This document shows, one piece after another, positions 21,619-31,059 of a stretch of DNA of 64,000 bases. Below the pieces are notes generated by a model. That model was given only the letters and a program-made list of their open reading frames with translations. It ran no database searches and had not been told where the DNA came from. The position numbers and the translations under genes were made by a program. This DNA comes from Liopterus haemorrhoidalis (lineage: Eukaryota; Arthropoda; Insecta; Coleoptera; Dytiscidae), in NCBI GenBank assembly GCA_963971575.1, contig OZ020617.1, forward strand, positions 36,237,626 through 36,301,625. Direction: 5' to 3'. How positions within the stretch are numbered: the first letter of the stretch is position 1; the number at the start of each line of letters is the position of its first letter.

Positions 21619-22520
21619 TGTAACGAATCGGTTAGCCCGTCCTGACAATGTTTCTAAAACTTCCGAACAAGCCACCCGTCGTGTGAAGAATTAAAATGAG
21701 AGAAACTGCTGGCATTTTTAGGGAATTTTAAGAGTCTATTAGAGTTAAAATTTGAGAGAATTCAGACGATAGAAAATTAAAATCCATATGTACATCACGT
21801 AACTTTAAGATATTTTTTTTATGGTTCATTCTTAAAAGTGACATTTGTTCAATTTGTTCAAAGTGACAATTCCTTGAAATTTTTTATAATTTCTTTCCTG
21901 GAAATGCTATCAGAACCCTTATATAAACCCCCGTCTCTCTGAAGAAGGGGTCAGAAGTATTCGGTCCGGTTATTAATAAGAGCTAGATTGTTGAATTCAC
22001 AGAGGCACTGTGTCGGCATTCTGGTGGTCTACCTGATACTGTATTTAAATTTTTGGCATATTTATATATGTATATTTTAACCTTTGAAATTACATAATTG
22101 TAAAGCTTACATTATTTAATAAATTTTTATACTTTCACCTTTTTAGAGTGCCATGCTCGATGTTCTGAACTGACAAGTTCGTATTGAGCATATTCCGATC
22201 GTAGGCTATTTCCCCACAATACAATCGTGTTGTGTGTATTGCATGTGTAACACAATCGTAATTAGGTGTAAATTTTTATACTTAATATTAAAAAATACGC
22301 TTTCTTTTACTTAACGTGTGTAACCACCCACCTCTAAACACTGAAGAGAACAGTTAAGATCAAGACTTACTACGAGATGACTGATCCGTCGGTTGGTGAG
22401 TACCAAAATATATCATTTGATTCACATATTATAATGTTGAAGCCTGGATAAAACTCATGCTTGTTACCAGAACTCCTTAGTCAAGAATCTCGCTTCAGTT
22501 TGAGATTGTGATATTCACTT
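21619..22520 (+). mobile_element. solo LTR (family L), 3'-truncated copy
   Basis: Begins TGTAACGAATCGGTTAG and aligns block by block with the LTR at 30969-34022 once the LINE in that copy is removed: ccacccgtcg, gtaactttaag, tctctgaag.ag.gg...agtattcggt, gaggcactgtgtcggcattc, and the ATG mini-exon region. It stops matching near 22520, before the expected ACA end, at a T-rich tract, so the 3' end is lost. No internal retroelement sequence adjoins it. Confidence 0.7.
22377..22401 (+). other. candidate LTR mini-exon with splice donor (copy X)
   Basis: ATG at 22377 begins six codons, M-T-D-P-S-V, plus one base, followed by GTGAGT (22396-22401), a consensus splice donor. The homologous spot in the other copy (33804-33828) reads M-P-D-Q-S-V plus one base and then GTAAGT. 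Start codon, phase and donor are all kept despite divergence around them. That it is used as a spliced leader exon is inference. Confidence 0.45.
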
Positions 22521-22704
22521 TTTTTTTTTTTTGTTGCTTTTGATACTAAATTGTCTTTGGACACTGGCTTCCCGTATAATGCCCCTTTTTGCCTTCGTGC
22601 TAGAGCACACCGAAGGCTGGATTAGATGTTAAACCACCATAATTATAAAAATTAAAACAATAAATCTTTCGATAATTTTCGAGACATAGTCCCGTAACAG
22701 CTTT

Positions 22705-23107
22705 CAATTGTATCAGAAATGATCATATGTTTTTCAGAAAGAGTCAATTGTAATTCAGATTCGTAAATTGTAATTCAAAAAGTGCCAACTGTAATTCAGA
22801 TTAGTAAAATGTAATTCAGAAAGCGTCAATTGTAATTCAGATTAGTAAATTGTAATTCAGATAGTGTACATTGTAATTCAGAAAGTGTCAGTTGTTATTC
22901 AAAAAGTGTCAGTTGTAATTAAAAAATTGTTAATTATTTTAATGTACAAGTAGTTAATGTATTTCAGAAGTAAAACGGAAGTTTATGAACTGTTACAATT
23001 ACATGTCAACTTATTACTTTCTAAATGACAATTGACACCTTCTGAATTACAATTTACTAATCTGAATTACAATTGACACTTTCTGAATTACAATTGACGC
23101 TTTCTGA
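22705..23107. mobile_element. foldback-like element with tandem-repeat arms
   Basis: The left arm (about 22705-22925) is an array of roughly ten degenerate 19-20 bp units of the form gtcaattgtaattcagatt / agtaaattgtaattcagaa. The right arm (about 23017-23107) is the same array in inverted orientation, ending gacgctttctga against tcagaaagagtc on the left. About 90 bp of unique sequence separate the arms. Long inverted repeats composed of short tandem repeats are the hallmark of Foldback (FB) elements. No coding sequence. Confidence 0.7.
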
Positions 23108-23490
23108 TTAAACATTAAATAAACTATAATTTGGTAATGGACTGAGCTACGGACTACCGGGAGTTACCCGGTAACCCTGTCTGCGTATCATAATAAATAA
23201 ATTCACAAGGTACAAAAGCTTCAGGTAAAAGAAGTTGACACGAGCGATAAGTGCCTATCATCCGGTAAAACACTTATATGAGTTCTCAGGAAGTGTCTGT
23301 ACTATCAATGCAGTTTTCAAAGAAACCATTACTTGAATTATTTGCGTTTCTTGAAATATTAATGCGATGGTAGAATAAAACAAAATATATTTGGACCTAA
23401 AACGATCGCATCAAACCATATTTGAACCAATTTGGACGTGGATCTGATCTAAGTTGGCTAAGATTTTTTTATTTCTGAAGAGAAGCAGCG
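23108..23490. other. unassigned DNA
   Basis: Nothing recognised. Confidence 0.5.
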
Positions 23491-23499
23491 GTTACACTT

Positions 23500-24215
23500 A
23501 GGACCCGATCTAGCTCTTTGGCTTCTCTGAGCAAAAATATTTTTTGCCGCCCTTTATACTTAATTATAAATAAGTATTTTAAAATATAATTATTGGCAGT
23601 GAGTGACATTTTATGTAGGTATTTGTTAAATAACAAAAGCTTTTCGTTTTATAAAAAATTTAATATTCATAAAAAAATAATTATCTTAAAATTTTATAAA
23701 GAATGCAAAAAGAATGGCAATTAGCTGATATATTTAAGTATCTATCAAAGAGAGATTTATTAAATTATTGTTGTGTTTTTCTTGATACAAAAAAGCTTTC
23801 GAAACCGTTGTTAATTATATTTCGCTTAATAAACTCCATTATTATCAACTTGGTGGACCGCTTTAAATATGGGTTTTAAACTATTTATTGAATAGGGGGC
23901 AAATTGTAAAATATAATAACAAATTTTGGTGAAAAATTAAAAGCGGAAACATCAAAGGTATTTAATATACCATAGGTACACACTTTTCCCTAGAATAATA
24001 GTTATTATACGGATGATTTAAAACCAATTTATAAAATTAATACTAAAATCAAAATTACTTTCTTAACACTTTTTCAAAAAATTTAACTCTTTTATTAGTT
24101 GATATTATTATCTCCAATTTTGCCGCCTCTCAAATTTGCCATTCTGGGCAGTTGCTCTGCTTGGTTTCTAGATATATTCTAGATCGTGTATATTCTATAT
24201 ATAGTTTCTGGTATA
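23500..24215. mobile_element. decayed hAT-type relic
   Basis: Left part acccgatctagctctttgg...tctgagc and right part ttgccgcctctcaaatttgc...ggttTCTAGAT resemble, in degenerate form, the subterminal regions of CAGTGGCGGATCTAG-type hATs such as 478-747 (atctagctttttgg...agagc). Terminal CAG/CTG and the TSD are not preserved, so this is a weak call. The interior is AT-rich and non-coding. Confidence 0.35.
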
Positions 24216-24423
24216 TTCTAGACCAGGTCCTGAATATACTGCTAATTTCTGATTACTTAAATTTCTTTAAAAAAAAAAATAAATAAAATAACTACCGTAC
24301 TAGCCCGAATATAACGCGACCCCGAATTTAACGCGACACCAAAATTTTTCATGAAAAGATTCAAAAAAATAATTGAAAAACAAAATCGAAATTCGCATCA
24401 GTATCGTTAGTTTGCTCGCTTTT

Positions 24424-25200
24424 ATTAGTCTCTCACAAAATGTCATTTTCAGACCCATTTAAATTATTTGAAATGCAGCATTTTTTAAAACTGTCACTAT
24501 CGATCAGGGACGGAATTTGGCCTAGGCAGATTAAGCTACTGCCTAGGGTCCTTATTTTTTAGGTCCGTTTTAAAGACGGTTTTATTATGGATTTTTTCCA
24601 TTCTTTTATGATTTCTTAGACTAGTAGGGCCCAGAATGAGTACCTTGCCTAGGGCCTCGATTTTCCTTAGTCCGCCACTGCTATCGATTCAGGTTCGATC
24701 TTGTTCCAGGCGGTCGCAGTCCATTCTCCTAAAAGTGTGACTAAGGATTTCTTTGTTTTTCCTGAAGGTGTCAATGGGTGATTTCTCGCTAATACCAAAT
24801 TGTTTTATACTTTTCGTAAGTTGTCTTTAAATGGTTTATTGACCACCACATTCAAGACTTGCAACTGAGGTGTCATAACACCTGGTATTATCGGAACTAA
24901 ATACCTGAATTGTTTCTATAACTCATGACGTAAGGTAGCCTCGAAATGCATCAAGGAGCAAGGTTTTCTAACAGAACCTGGCCGTTTTCCGCATATCACA
25001 TTTAACCAGTCAAATACCAATTCCTCTGTCATCCAACCTTTTTCTTGGGCCCGAAAAATTATTTCTGAATGCAGCTTTTCTTTGGACTTTGCTTCACGTT
25101 TCAATATATCGTAAGGTTGGAGTTTCTGTCCATCAGTAGTAAGGGCAAGCATAACAGTAATTCTGGACTTATCGTTACCAGCTGACTTTCAAAGACCGTT
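24424..25200 (-). pseudogene. Tigger-like DDE transposase, C-terminal half, interrupted
   Basis: Reading down from about 25190: SAGNDKSRITVMLALTTDG, then KEKLHSEIIFRAQEKGWMTE and DWLNVICGKRPG, the DDE_1 core of Tigger proteins around the second catalytic Asp region. After a stop at about 24916 it continues as LVPIIPGVMTPQLQVLNVVV and NKPFKDNLRK (third acidic region), and then PPGTRSN/EPESI. The hAT MITE falls here; beyond it 24495-24424 reads SFKKCCISNNLNGSENDIL and stops, the normal Tigger C-terminus (SFKKCGI.NALDGSEDD). Several stops and at least two frameshifts make it dead. Confidence 0.8.
24505..24680. mobile_element. hAT MITE, 176 bp, inserted in the Tigger gene
   Basis: Starts CAGGGACGGAATTTGG and ends TTAGTCCGCCACTG, with the 8-bp TSD CTATCGAT perfect on both sides (24497-24504, 24681-24688). 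The ends are imperfect inverted repeats of the CAGTGGCGGA type; GCCTAGG words recur near each end. Its insertion splits the transposase reading between EPESI and SFKKCC. Confidence 0.88.
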
Positions 25201-25361
25201 TTTTCACCTTTCTTATAGTGATGTGGAAGCATAGGAGTACTAATAAGAAGGGTTGTGTATATTACATTCTATTACCTTGACCTCGAATTTAACGCGAGTA
25301 AATTTTTTCATAGAAAATAATTGGGCAAAAAATATTGCGCTTTATTCGGGCTACTACGATA

Positions 25362-26345
25362 ATTGGAATTGTGATTGCGCCATGGATCATCGGTGAATCA
25401 CCTCAAAAACCGATAATTAACGAATATAATATTAAACTAAGCAAATGTAATCGAACATTAACCACATGAGAAATCATTTCCAAATTCAATTTACAGCAAG
25501 AACGAAATTATTATTATTAATATTAAATTTTTTTGATTGACTTGTTCGTCTTTCGTTTATTTCCGTATTAACTGTTGCTCTTTAGTCAGTCTTGTTAAGT
25601 CAGTATGCAAAAAAACTTTCATTATTAACCTCTTGTATTTGTCACTAAAGGCGATTTGTTAGTGAGAAAAATAGGGGTCATTTGACAGTGCTCGCGACGA
25701 ACTATAGCGGCAACTCCGCTCTGCCAGTGTAATGTAGAACGACAGCTACATATAGCTCTCGTATTTATAAAGCCTCGGTGACGTACTGGACACTGGGACA
25801 ACCCCTTCTCTGTGAACCTGAGTTTAGTTATTCGCCATCCAGCTAACGTTTAATTAACCATTTGATATGCGTTTAAAATGATATTTTAAGCAAAGGGCTT
25901 TTTCAAACAAAGGTTAAAACTGCAACCTTGGTTGTCATGTTATATAAAATTACATGCTTACGAAAGTTTAAGCCACAGAATTATGTAATTACAGAAGAAA
26001 TTATCTGTCTTCTTAAGTTTATTTAGTTGGATTAACTCTTGGCCTCGTTCATATAAATTTTCCACTGTGCACTGTTCTTTGCCACTGCTCCAGTGTCTTG
26101 TATAGTATTTCCAAAATAAAATGGCTACCCTCACTTATTGATTAAAATAATGACTGATAGAGTAAACATTATACCTGTTACGTTTATGGTTCTGTTAATA
26201 ACAGTTGGCAGATCCGTAACAATTATTTAAAATGAACTGTATATACTCACATGACATTCCTTCACAATTTTATCAGGCTTAGGACTAGCTATATTTGAAT
26301 CATAAATATAGGCATGATTAAAAATCGTTTTGTTTTAAAGTCTTT
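25362..26345. other. unassigned DNA
   Basis: No repeat ends or conserved frames seen. Confidence 0.5.
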
Positions 26346-26350
26346 ATAGT

Positions 26351-26852
26351 CTATACTAAATACTTCAAATTTACACAAACATCAAAATCATTCTTTTTTG
26401 CAACAAAAATAAATCCCAGCAACAAATAATTATACATATGGCTAACTTTGTATAGAAATTCTATTTCGTCTTCTTCCAACTTTTTTATTAAAAGATGCTG
26501 AGTCGGCACTATATTTTTCGAATAAAAGTTGTATATTTTATTTATTATTGTTTTAGACATAAATATCTATTTTCTTGAAATCTTGTAAATCGGGTCGTTT
26601 TCACTGCTGATTTTTGCCACGAACAATGATACGTTGAATTGATCTGTATGGAACACTAGTTCATTCCGCAGTTCTAGGTATAGGTTTGTCATTACCTACC
26701 GAAACTAACTTTTTATAAACGTTCAGTGTCAGAACTTGGCAATCTTCTGACAAATGACATTTTTCATTAGTAGCCACGTCCACATTTTCGCGTTCCACGT
26801 CAACGTCCTCATTTTCGCACTCTTCAAAATTAAATGGTCGCCAAAGAGCCAT
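26351..26852 (-). other. hypothetical minus-strand reading frames
   Basis: Two same-strand open frames, 26661-26852 (begins MALWRPFNFEECENEDVDV and includes VLTLNVYKKLVSVG) and 26351-26560 (MSKTIINKIYNFY...). The LNVYKKL phrase recalls the N-terminus of some DDE transposases of arthropods, but no catalytic motif follows and the 100-bp gap between the frames reads with interruptions. I do not assign a function; it may be a relic or chance. Confidence 0.2.
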
Positions 26853-26859
26853 GTTGTTA

Positions 26860-27690
26860 ATGTATGCACGCTATGAACGTTGAAAATTAACTAACAAACA
26901 AGTATAACGACCCCTAAAATTTAGAAACAATAGGATTTTAAATTTGGAAAATATCCTTAATGGTTTTTAATAAACTTTAATTGAACTATTGTTACATCTA
27001 TTCGATTTAAATTTAAAATTCCCTTAATACCTCTTATATTCTATTTACTGCAATAAAGTATAATATAAATATATACAATCACACCATTCCTGTGCGGAAT
27101 ATAGGGCTCCTACAAAATATTTCCATCAGACCTTGTTCTTTGCTAAATATTTCACTTCTATCCATGACTTGTTAATTTTTGCTGCTCTGCCTGTACACTA
27201 ATCCTCACCAGATATTCTATTAGGGAAGCACTACCATACAAACAAATCCCCTATATTACTCTGTTAAGTGTCTGTTTTTGGCATTTTTTTCTTTTTTTTT
27301 TTGTAATAATGCTCACTACGCTAGGCAATTGTATGTATCCATACATCATCGTTCAGCCATGCCATGCTACAGTTCATGTCTTGCCACCGTTACTTGAATA
27401 AAATCCACTATTGTTGGGCATTGATGCCCTTTTCTTTTTCTGATCTGTGTCTCAAGCGCTTATATCACTTCTTGAACAATATTTTCTGCCTTACCGAACT
27501 CTTCCTTTTTCTGTCTAATAGAGTTCTTTCTAATAAATGATGTAACGAAATTTCGTATCGAAGATAGCTTCCGCTATACCGTAAGTAAATGAACCCTTAA
27601 ATGACTGATAACACCAATCCTGGAGCCTTTATACAGGGAGGGCATATAGTTCCCTGGAGCCAAAGGTTGTGCTAGTTTTTTTTTTTTTTG
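26860..27690. other. unassigned DNA
   Basis: No supportable gene. T-rich tracts at 27290 and 27675-27695. The part from about 27450 may be 3' UTR of the LINE relic that follows. Confidence 0.4.
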
Positions 27691-27694
27691 TTTT

Positions 27695-28340
27695 TTTCTC
27701 TTATTCGTACCCAAGGCGATTTATTTCAAAATTATTGGATCCCTTTTTTTTATAGTACATCACCAAGCTGATCAATCGCGGATTTGTTTCTCTCAATCAG
27801 TTGGGTCAACATTTATGTTTTTTTAGGTGTGCTTTTAGCAAATATTTTAACCTTTCCATTTGTCTGCCCACATTTCGCGAATTAGTAAAGAGTTCATAAA
27901 TCATAATGTTTTGGGATTCGATTCTCAGACATCCTCATGCAGTGACCTGTCGAACAAATGTGAATCTTCATAATATTCACTTCAATATTTTAATTGGCTT
28001 ATTCAAGTACACTGCTGTTGGTTCTTTTCTGCTCCCAGTTTATTTTCCCAGTCGTTAAAACCATTGATGATGTTTTTCTGACATTTTCAATTGCATTCTA
28101 TATGTAACCCAGATTTCGCAACCATAAAGAAGCGTGGGTATGATAACGGTGTTATATACTTGCAACTCACTATCGCTATTAAGATAATGATTAACAAATA
28201 ATCTCAAGCTTAATTTGGAGAAATTACTAGCACGTCAATATATGCTGCAGAGGAGATATGGCTGCCTAAGTATAGGAAATATTCCACATTTTTAAGAATT
28301 TTACCATTATTCTAATACATAATAGGTTATTAAAAGTTTA
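27695..28340 (-). pseudogene. LINE reverse transcriptase C-terminal relic, minus strand
   Basis: Reading down from about 28320 with several frameshifts: NGKILKNVEYFLYLGSHISS, then a stretch readable as SELQVYNTVIIPTLLYGCEIW, and below that RMSENRIPKHY and LTQLIERNKSAI. This is the block order after the reverse transcriptase active site (YLGS..., P-LLYGCE-W, then RMPE/D-R-PK) as in the LINE at 19590-20996, probably the same broad group. No frame is intact. Confidence 0.6.
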
Positions 28341-28921
28341 TTTTAATATAATTCACTATTTTTTATTTCACTGCCTGCAGTTTCGGTTCTCGTCATTATC
28401 GAAGTTATATTCAGTAAAATGAAGAAATTAGTGAAACATAACAAAACAGTCTCTTTTACTAACCGTGCATCTGTGAGTTTCACAAAGTTAAACTGTCGAA
28501 AATTCAATATACCCATTTTAATATTTTCTGGATCATCTCTTGTCGCTTAGATCGTTAATATGTCCGTAACAACACACAAGGTGAGCGCCAAAAGTTCCAG
28601 GAGTGATAAAAATTAAACGTCGGTAGCCTCTGGTACCTCCATCTGTGAATGTCCGAATATAAAAGTTTCTCCCGCCAGATTATGTCAGTCACTTGAAGAC
28701 ACTTATTTCAGTCAGACGACTTTTGTGTGTTCAAAAACCACAATACGTGACCTACTGTGGGACATTTTTTAACTTTTGCCATGACAACTAGAAGAAAGTA
28801 CTGGAGTCCATCGTACCAGGTAATGAAACTATGGTCCACTTCTATTAAGTATCAAAAAAATAATGCATGGAATGGCATCAGACGAACGAAACGCGGTCAA
28901 GGAAAACAAAGGCATTTTTTG
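28341..28921. other. unassigned DNA
   Basis: No feature recognised; 28570-28800 is somewhat GC-richer without a readable protein. Confidence 0.5.
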
Positions 28922-28929
28922 CACTAGAA

Positions 28930-29336
28930 CAGCGATAGTGAACCTTTTTTCCCATACGGGTGAAAATTCAATTTGTAATTTTGTAGATTTAAACCGCGGG
29001 TCAAACATATAATGTGTAAATAAAAACCTGCCGCTTTTGAGTGTAAGTATTTTTGTGGAATCCCCTGCTAAACTCTATATGAGCTAGCGACCTTGTGTTT
29101 TACGTGTATTTAACAGGTATATAACAGGTAATAATTGAATTCCATCTCTCTATTATTAACATTATTATCGATTTCCCTACCATGATTCGTGATTGCTCTT
29201 CCTAGACCCAACCTTAGTTATCTTAGAATCTCTCTTCAGAATCTTCAGAACTACAAACTTCTCCTTTTGTACAGGCCATTTAAGATCGTCATACGGCTCA
29301 CTGTGTGATCCGTGGGTCATACGTTCGCTAACACTG
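28930..29336. mobile_element. hAT element family K, copy 1 (407 bp)
   Basis: Starts CAGCGATAGTGAACC and ends GTTCGCTAACACTG, imperfect inverted repeats. The interior matches the copy at 61821-62806: ttgtagattt/aaatc, gtgtaagtatttttgtgga, gctagcgaccttgtgttt, ataacaggtaata, acccaacctta, tcttagaatctctc, ggtcatacgttcgc. No matching 8-bp TSD was found. Non-coding; the open frames over 29177-29450 come from the GC-richer right end. Confidence 0.7.
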
Positions 29337-29344
29337 CCCCAAAA

Positions 29345-29634
29345 TATCATTTCGACAAATATAATATATTTCTTGGGATTCGAAAGTGATCTCAAGGAAA
29401 GAAAAATGCCAGTGAACATACCACGACGAATGGCTGTACAAGTTGCGTGATGCCATCAGGGAGTAGACAAGTTGCAAGCTGAGTCGCAGTGGAGGTGACG
29501 CCGCACAGACGGTTTCCTCTCCTACAGGATAACACACGCAGTTCAGACAGCTGCCGTTGTCAAGACTGCTTTGAAGGAGTGTAGGTTAAAGGAATACTCA
29601 TATACTGTTACTTTTTTTTTTTTAATTCTTGACC
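29345..29634. other. unassigned DNA
   Basis: No feature recognised. Confidence 0.5.
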
Positions 29635-29929
29635 TTTCAAGACTTCAGCTAATTTCGAGGAAAAATTAAGAAATTTTAAATCATCCACATTTTGGTCCAT
29701 CTACTCAAATTTAAAAGTCACATTAATTTTTAATAATAATGTAGATATTAGTAACTATTATAAGCTTATAGCTTATCTTAAACGACAATCAGTTGGATAT
29801 AAAGCAAAAAAATATTTTCTAGAGAAGAAATAAAATAAATTGTTTGGATCTAAATTTACTATAAATGATTCCAACAACTGTAGTTTTAATATTACTATTA
29901 TGAAAGAAAATTCACAATTTGTTATTTTT
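29635..29929 (+). pseudogene. Crypton-like tyrosine recombinase fragment, copy 1
   Basis: Translation gives FEEKLRNFKSSTFWSIYSNL, then NNNVDISNYYKLIAYLKRQS and VGYKAKKYFLEKK followed by a stop. The order (STLWS.YSML, then DISKF..L.AFLKR.S.GY.PKK) is that of the core-binding N-terminal domain of Crypton-like tyrosine recombinase proteins common in arthropods. The catalytic C-terminal domain is absent. The same 290 bp recur almost unchanged at 46672-46950. It ends exactly where the element at 29930 begins. Confidence 0.55.
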
Positions 29930-30604
29930 ACTTGCCCGACCTTAATATATAAGGGGCAAGTATTGTAATCGCGAAAATTTTCGATGTCGAGATTTTGACG
30001 GATAACCACGTTTCATGGTCCAAGGAATCCAAAAAACCTATTTTCGAAGTGCCGTCCGTATGTGTGTGTGTGTGTGTGTGTGTCTATCTGTCTGTGTGTC
30101 TGTGTGTATACACGATAACTCAAAAACGGTTTAACTTAAAGAGTTAGTTCTGGTACTAAAAAATTCTCCTATTAAATGGGAAGAACCCTATTGTTTTTTA
30201 TAAAAATCGGTTGACTAGAAATGGGAGTTTACTCCTGTCAATTTTAAGATTTTTGCGAATATTTAGCAACATAAAAATATTTCGAAAAAATTTATTGAAC
30301 AAAAGTTACTATAAATGCAATAACTAATAACTTTTATTTGAGACGTTTTTTGATAAAACGAAAAATTTCGAAAAAATTTTGTAAAATTATTTAAAATTTT
30401 TTTAAGTCTCAATTTTTTCATACTTATATGTAACGTTGCCATGGTCATAATAATTAATTCGTAACTAGTAAAGCAAGCCTTGGACAAAAATTTGTATAGA
30501 ACATAATTTGATGTATTTTTGAAGATTTATCTAAATATTTATTTATTTATTTTTTTTAAATTTACATTTTTTATTAAATTTTTTTTTTTATGGGAGGGCA
30601 AGTC
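29930..30604. mobile_element. inverted-repeat element with (GT)n core
   Basis: The left edge acttgcccgacc and right edge gggagggcaagt pair through ACTTGCCC/GGGCAAGT. Near the left end is a second gggcaagt, making a small hairpin. A (GT)n plus (CTGT)n microsatellite lies at 30060-30110. Element identity is a guess from structure: short subterminal inverted repeats and a microsatellite also occur in non-autonomous Helentron relatives. Confidence 0.4.
30060..30110. repeat. (GT)n / (CTGT)n microsatellite
   Basis: Alternating tgtgtg for about 25 bp followed by tctatctgtctgtgtgtctg. Confidence 0.9.
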
Positions 30605-31059
30605 TAGCGGAGGTTTTCCTTCGCCACTGGTTTTTACAGACATGAAGAGTTGCAGGAGATAGTTTATGAGCCTTTCACAGACAAAACTGAGCACTATTTT
30701 TGAAGAGTTAGTGATTTACTTTGATTCTGGGCTAACATTTCATTATTCAACGTACGTAAATTCAACGTACTGCTACGCAATGCTAAACAAATCTTTGGTT
30801 TACATTCCTAAGCTGTCCTAGCTTAGGAATTTAAAAATGCGAAAACATATAGGTATAACTCAAAAAATTACAATATGCCACCAAAATATGGTCACATTAT
30901 GAAAATTAATGCATCAAATTATTAGAAAAAGTACAAAATAAATTCTTACAGGCTGTGACATATAAATTTGTAACGAATCGGTTAGTCCGCCCGGGCAAAG
31001 ACTAAATCTTTCACAAACCACCCGTCGCGAGAATTTACTTTTATTTTCAATTATTTTAA

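Larger units (their letters stand above)
24295..25359 (-). mobile_element. pogo/Tigger element carrying a broken transposase
   Basis: Ends CCGTACTAGCCCGAATATAA and, in reverse complement, TCGTAGTAGCCCGAATAAAG are inverted repeats next to TA (24293-24294, 25360-25361). Sub-terminal 'gaatttaacgcga' occurs near both ends. The minus strand carries the C-terminal half of a Tigger transposase. A hAT MITE (24505-24680) is inserted in it, so about 880 bp belong to the element itself. The N-terminal half of the transposase is deleted. Confidence 0.8.

Noticed and set aside
22705..23107. CRISPR array
   Set aside because: Units are directly tandem with no unique spacers, appear in both orientations, and the DNA is clearly eukaryotic.
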